Shown here: one piece after another, positions 60,547 through 64,000 of the stretch
How the letters are laid out: every line of letters begins with the position of its first letter
Numbering within the stretch: the first letter of the stretch is position 1
Assembly (NCBI RefSeq): GCF_000165425.1
Contig: NW_001799002.1
Span: forward strand, 5,699-69,698
DNA length: 64,000 bases
Source of the DNA: Paramecium tetraurelia
Taxonomy: Eukaryota > Ciliophora > Oligohymenophorea > Peniculida > Parameciidae
Direction: 5' to 3'
Position numbers and translations under genes: made by a program
Notes under the pieces: generated by a model
The model's database searches: none
Told to the model about the DNA's origin: nothing
The model's input: the letters and a program-made list of their open reading frames with translations, nothing else

Positions 60547-62365
60547 ATGTAAGTCTAAGAGTCAGAGGTTTATAAGCGTATAAAGCTCCTTGGATCGGGA
60601 GCATATGGAAAAGCATATGTGGCTGAGAGTATTAGAGACGGACAACTATGTGTAATTAAATAAATAGATGATGTCTTTCATGAAACAGTAGATCGAGATC
60701 GCAGTAAGAGTATATGTTAAATTATAGTAAGCATATAGAGAGGCTAAAATAATGTCGACTTTGAAACATCCCAACATCATTAATTTCAGGGAAGTATACA
60801 AAACCAAAAAGGGTAAATTGTGTATAGTTATGGATTATGCTGATGGTGGTGATTTGGCTTAGAAGATAAAACAAACGCAAGGTTCTTTGTCAGAATCTCA
60901 AGTGCTTGATTGGTTCACTCAATTGAGTTTGGCTGTCAAGTATTGTCATGATCGAAAGATCCTTCACAGAGACATAAAGGCCTCAAATGTGTTTTTAACA
61001 AAAGAAGGGATGGTGAAGTTGGGAGATTTCGGCATTGCCAAGATTTTGTCAACGACATCTCCTTGTGCAAAATCAGTAATCGGTACTCCATATTACATGG
61101 CTCCTGAGATGTTTGAGAATCAACCCTATGGATTTAAATAGGACATCTGGTGTTTGGGAGTAGTTCTTTATGAAATGTGCAATAAACGACCACCATTTGA
61201 AGGTGATAACATCGCATAACTTGCTTTGAAAGTAGTTAGATGTGAAATAACTCCCACTTTGGAGTGTTATTCAAGCAAATTAAGAAGGTATGCAATTGCA
61301 TTCACTTCTAGCACAGTTTAATAGGGAAGCTTCTCTCAGGTAAAGAGCATCGACGACCAGCTATCAATGAGATTTTACGAGAGTAAATAATCAGAGATAG
61401 GATCAAGTCATTTCTAAGGTGAAACACTCTAAAAGGAATAGCAAGTGATTGATCTAGCATCAAAAGCCAAACGATCTGTATAACAATTGCCTCAATTGAA
61501 AAAACGAGTGGCTACTCCCAAATAAAGAGCCAGTCCTAGTGTTCACAAACTGCCTGAAATCAAGAGAACCATCGATACTCCTGATTTTAGTAGGAGAGTA
61601 CAGTTGAAATAGAATCAATCAATTCTTCCCACTTAATCTCCGAGAAGACAGTCTCCCAGAAGAAAGAATCAAATATCAGAAGGTCCTGAAACTCCGAACA
61701 TAATGATGAAATCCCCTTCACTGAACATCAGGATTCAGAGTGGTAAAATACTTACAGACAAACATTTTTAATTAAAGAAACAAATCAAGTCATTTGATCG
61801 GTAATAGAGTGGGAGACAATTAGTGAATCACTGTAGCAACATATTTTTTAGTCCAAAAAGAAAGTAATAGGAAGAGGAGGAGAAAGTGCTAGACCCTATT
61901 GAGGAGGCTGATAGTACTCCTTTGACCTTGACTAAATCAAATATTGAATTTCAGGATTTCAATAATTCGATTGAGGAAAGACGGAAGAAGAATAAAATTA
62001 TTTATAAAGACCCTTTTAAAAAGGATGATGAAATGAGTCAAATGATCTCATAATTGCAAGAAATTGTGGAAGATGATTTTGACAATCCACCAATTAATGA
62101 GTAGATTAGAGTATGATATCATTTATTAATAAATTAGAATCTAAAAGCTAGATTGATCCAAAAGTTAGGTAGACATTTCGAAGAAGTCTTTAGGTAATGT
62201 TTGCAGGCTTTTAAAAAGAATGGGGATCTTGGTCAAAGTGAAATGATTGGCATTCTCCAGCAAAGATTCTCTGGTGTCTCAATTAAGAAGGTCTCTGGTA
62301 TTGCAACTCTAATTCTCACCCTCATTATCTAAACAAAAGGAGAAACCATCAATACTGAATTTTGA
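60547..62365 (+). CDS. NEK-family protein kinase
   Basis: 569 residues; introns of 28, 29, 25 and 27 nt, all needed. The kinase lies at residues 9-260: glycine loop [11 protein letters not shown], Lys in [22 protein letters not shown] and GTPYYMAPE, then [20 protein letters not shown], which the second intron must be removed to produce. HRDIKASN and GTPYYMAPE with the [11 protein letters not shown] close are NEK features. The C-terminal 300 residues are basic and Ser/Pro/Arg-rich, with RRQSPRRKN-type stretches, and end in a compact helical region. NEKs act at basal bodies and cilia; ciliates have many. Divergent from the membrane-protein gene, 225 bp apart. Confidence 0.93.
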
Positions 62366-62429
62366 CTATTTATTATTATTATATCATTGCTTTATATAAA
62401 ATACAAAATAATTAATTCTATTCAAACTT

Positions 62430-62834
62430 TCATTCATATAATGATGCCAGAAATTTTCTCTGCTCTTCTGACAATCTTCCAGTAGAGGTCATCATTTATC
62501 TTAATTATTCTGGAGGTATGAAACTGAATGAGACAGTTTTATTCTGACTGTTAGATCGTACGATCTAAAATTCATTCTTATTTTTTAAAATGCTTTTGCA
62601 AGTCTTTGCTGGACTCTAATCCACCATAGGAAGACTGATCTCATCTTGACTATTCTCATTTTAATCATTTGAATGACTAGTCATTTGCACATGCTCATCA
62701 GGGCATGATGATGATTCACTGAATTTTTATTGGATTCTTAACTAAGCATACTTTTCTTATTTGCTAATGGACACTTGATCCCAAAGGGTAATATCATTTC
62801 GATTTATTGGGATTTGTAGACAAGTCGATCCCAT
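62430..62834 (-). CDS. Small protein with PP1-docking motifs
   Basis: 134 residues, no introns. Mostly disordered and Ser/Asn/Gln-rich. At residues 81-84 it has SILK and at 99-103 KTVSF, which fits the RVxF consensus. SILK a short way before RVxF is the standard tandem docking site for protein phosphatase 1, as in inhibitor-2-type regulators. FIPPEQLR follows directly. The N-terminus MGSTC could be myristoylated and palmitoylated, which would put PP1 on a membrane, but position 6 is not the favoured Ser or Thr. Function inferred from motifs only. Tail-to-tail with NEK, 64 bp apart. Confidence 0.7.
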
Positions 62835-62906
62835 TTCTTTGTTATTAATAAGTTTAAGTTATGTTTATTTTATAAGTTTATTACTCACACCAATCTAATA
62901 AATTAT

Positions 62907-62945
62907 GGCATCAATATTTATAATATTTATAATATTTATAATGTT
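62907..62945. repeat. 9-bp tandem repeat
   Basis: Three to four copies of aatatttat-type units between two minus-strand genes. Simple sequence, no function implied. Confidence 0.7.
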
Positions 62946-62954
62946 TAATGATTA

Positions 62955-64000
62955 TCATTATCTCATCGACCTGATGAAGTTTTTGATTGGACTAAAGAAG
63001 TCAACATATGTCATACAGACTGCCATGAATACATCCTCATCCTTAAGACTCTGAACTTATTAAAATTGTAAACTATACCTATGAAGCCACCTATGTATCA
63101 AACAAAGACATCAGGGTCAATACTGATATAAAGATGCAAACTCCAGTGTTAATAAAACCCAAAATGATCAGCAAAATCAAATAACCAAAAATTACTGAAT
63201 AAACCAAAAATAATCTCTTGTTGATGATAAAATTATCGTTCTTCACCTATGCCAAATTAGCACTTATCTGATCTGGGAGTTTTGCCACAGGTTTTGAGCA
63301 TTATTTGTTGATATATTCCAAAATGTTGAATGTCTTCGGTAAATCTTTTGGACTTTTTAATAATGATTTGTTCAATTGATTGAAATAGTATATTCCATAA
63401 GCTGATAAAACTTCAAAAGCTAGAATTGGTATATTGTAACTGAAGCCAAATGCAAATAGAAGATTGTTGATTGTGGACAGTAGACAAATTAAAATGATGG
63501 GTAGTTTTCCATAACTGTGCGATTTGTTCAACCTAACCAGCATGATTTATAGGAAAGCATTCCCAATTAGAGCACCACACACAATTTTTGTATACATTAT
63601 TTTAGCATCATTTCTCCATGACCCTTTCGAAATGCATGCAAATCCTCCCAAATCTAAGGCAATCAAAATGTTGTAAACAATGTACAGACATTTTTAATAC
63701 CTTGTCTAATAAGATTATTAATGATTTCATACAATTCTTTGAGAAGATCTTCCAATAACTATAATTAGTGTTATTATAATAGTTAATGCTAGAGAAGCAT
63801 AGAATGTCCACCTGAATGAGTATTTTGACAAAGAATCGTATCTCCCGAATAGCTTCCTATAGTCCTCTCCATTTCTGTATTCCTCCGAGGAATAATAAAA
63901 ATATCGATCTTAATCCAATGGACTATATTCCACAATACACAGAACTTCAACAAATCTGAAATCCTGTGTCAATAAAAACAAGGATAAAACTCCTATGTAT
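62955..64000 (-). CDS. Multi-pass membrane protein, 5' part beyond window
   Basis: At least 330 residues; the start lies beyond the right edge. Introns of 27 nt (about 63699) and 28 nt (about 63050). Six or seven hydrophobic spans, for example FYASLALTIIITLIIVIG, LPIILICLLSTINNLLFAFG and VIFGYLILLIILGFINTGV. Near the end it reads SLFDTQVASQSLKDEDVFMA, then TYVDFFSPIKNFIR. A DTQ followed by an acidic loop and a final Tyr/Asp helix is a pattern shared with Bax-inhibitor-1-like (TMBIM) channels, but spacing and length differ, so that remains a hint only. Confidence 0.65.

Noticed and set aside
1-64000. In-frame TAA and TAG codons as nonsense mutations
   Set aside because: They occur hundreds of times inside clearly conserved domains (dynamin, kinases, MYB) at Gln positions, while TGA ends genes. 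This is the ciliate nuclear code, not decay.
1-64000. tRNA, rRNA, CRISPR arrays, transposons, LTR or virus-like elements
   Set aside because: No cloverleaf, rRNA core, regular spacer array, transposase, reverse transcriptase, integrase or capsid-like frame was seen in either strand.
1-64000. Internal eliminated sequences of the germline genome
   Set aside because: Coding regions are continuous apart from short GT...AG introns, so this looks like rearranged macronuclear DNA. TA dinucleotides are too common here to argue for single retained elements without reads.

Overview
The window reads as macronuclear DNA of a Paramecium (probably the P. aurelia complex). Long coding runs appear only if TAA and TAG mean glutamine and TGA is the sole stop. 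Genes are broken by very short introns (mostly 20-31 nt, GT...AG), intergenic gaps are often under 120 bp, and non-coding DNA is extremely AT-rich. Genes I recognise also fit a ciliate: trichocyst matrix protein, axonemal TOG protein, Cys-rich surface protein, NEK and Aurora kinases. All gene models here are hand-spliced. Most give an exact multiple of three after intron removal, which is the main internal check.

Left third (1-17.4 kb): a TPR-array gene (471-4277), then a tandem segmental duplication. Unit A runs from about 3.97 to 10.15 kb and unit B from about 11.2 to 17.37 kb. Each unit carries a TPR 3' end, a dead Rho-type GTPase, a small conserved ORF and a processive family-2 glycosyltransferase. 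The two units are badly decayed relative to each other on the left and identical for 866 bp on the right. A 150-N assembly gap sits exactly where the identity in unit A ends, followed by a broken WD40 gene.

Middle (18-46 kb): dense housekeeping and ciliary genes. In order: unknown gene, dynamin, three-repeat MYB factor, potassium-channel-beta-type aldo-keto reductase, dead Cys-rich gene, pseudokinase, uncertain minus-strand gene, decayed secreted coiled-coil gene, J-protein with an altered HPD motif, coiled-coil protein, intact Cys-rich surface protein, TOGARAM/Crescerin-like protein, trichocyst matrix protein, SmB, unknown coiled-coil protein, WD40 protein, and a 1,287-residue membrane protein.

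Right third (46-64 kb): AP-2 sigma, Aurora kinase, a 1,145-residue unknown protein, a guanylate-binding GTPase fused to coiled coils, a zinc knuckle and a PX domain, a vacuolar sorting receptor, a COMM-domain protein, a multi-pass membrane protein, a NEK kinase, a PP1-docking protein and a membrane protein that runs off the right edge.

Functional themes: membrane traffic (dynamin, AP-2 sigma, sorting receptor, COMMD, GBP-PX), cilia and microtubules (TOGARAM, NEK, Aurora) and the secretory or cell surface (trichocyst protein, Cys-rich protein, glycosyltransferases). The most striking signal is the TPR gene: fourteen consecutive exons of exactly 102 nt, one TPR each, separated by phase-1 mini-introns at the same place in every repeat. 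I saw no tRNA, rRNA, CRISPR array, virus-like element or transposon.
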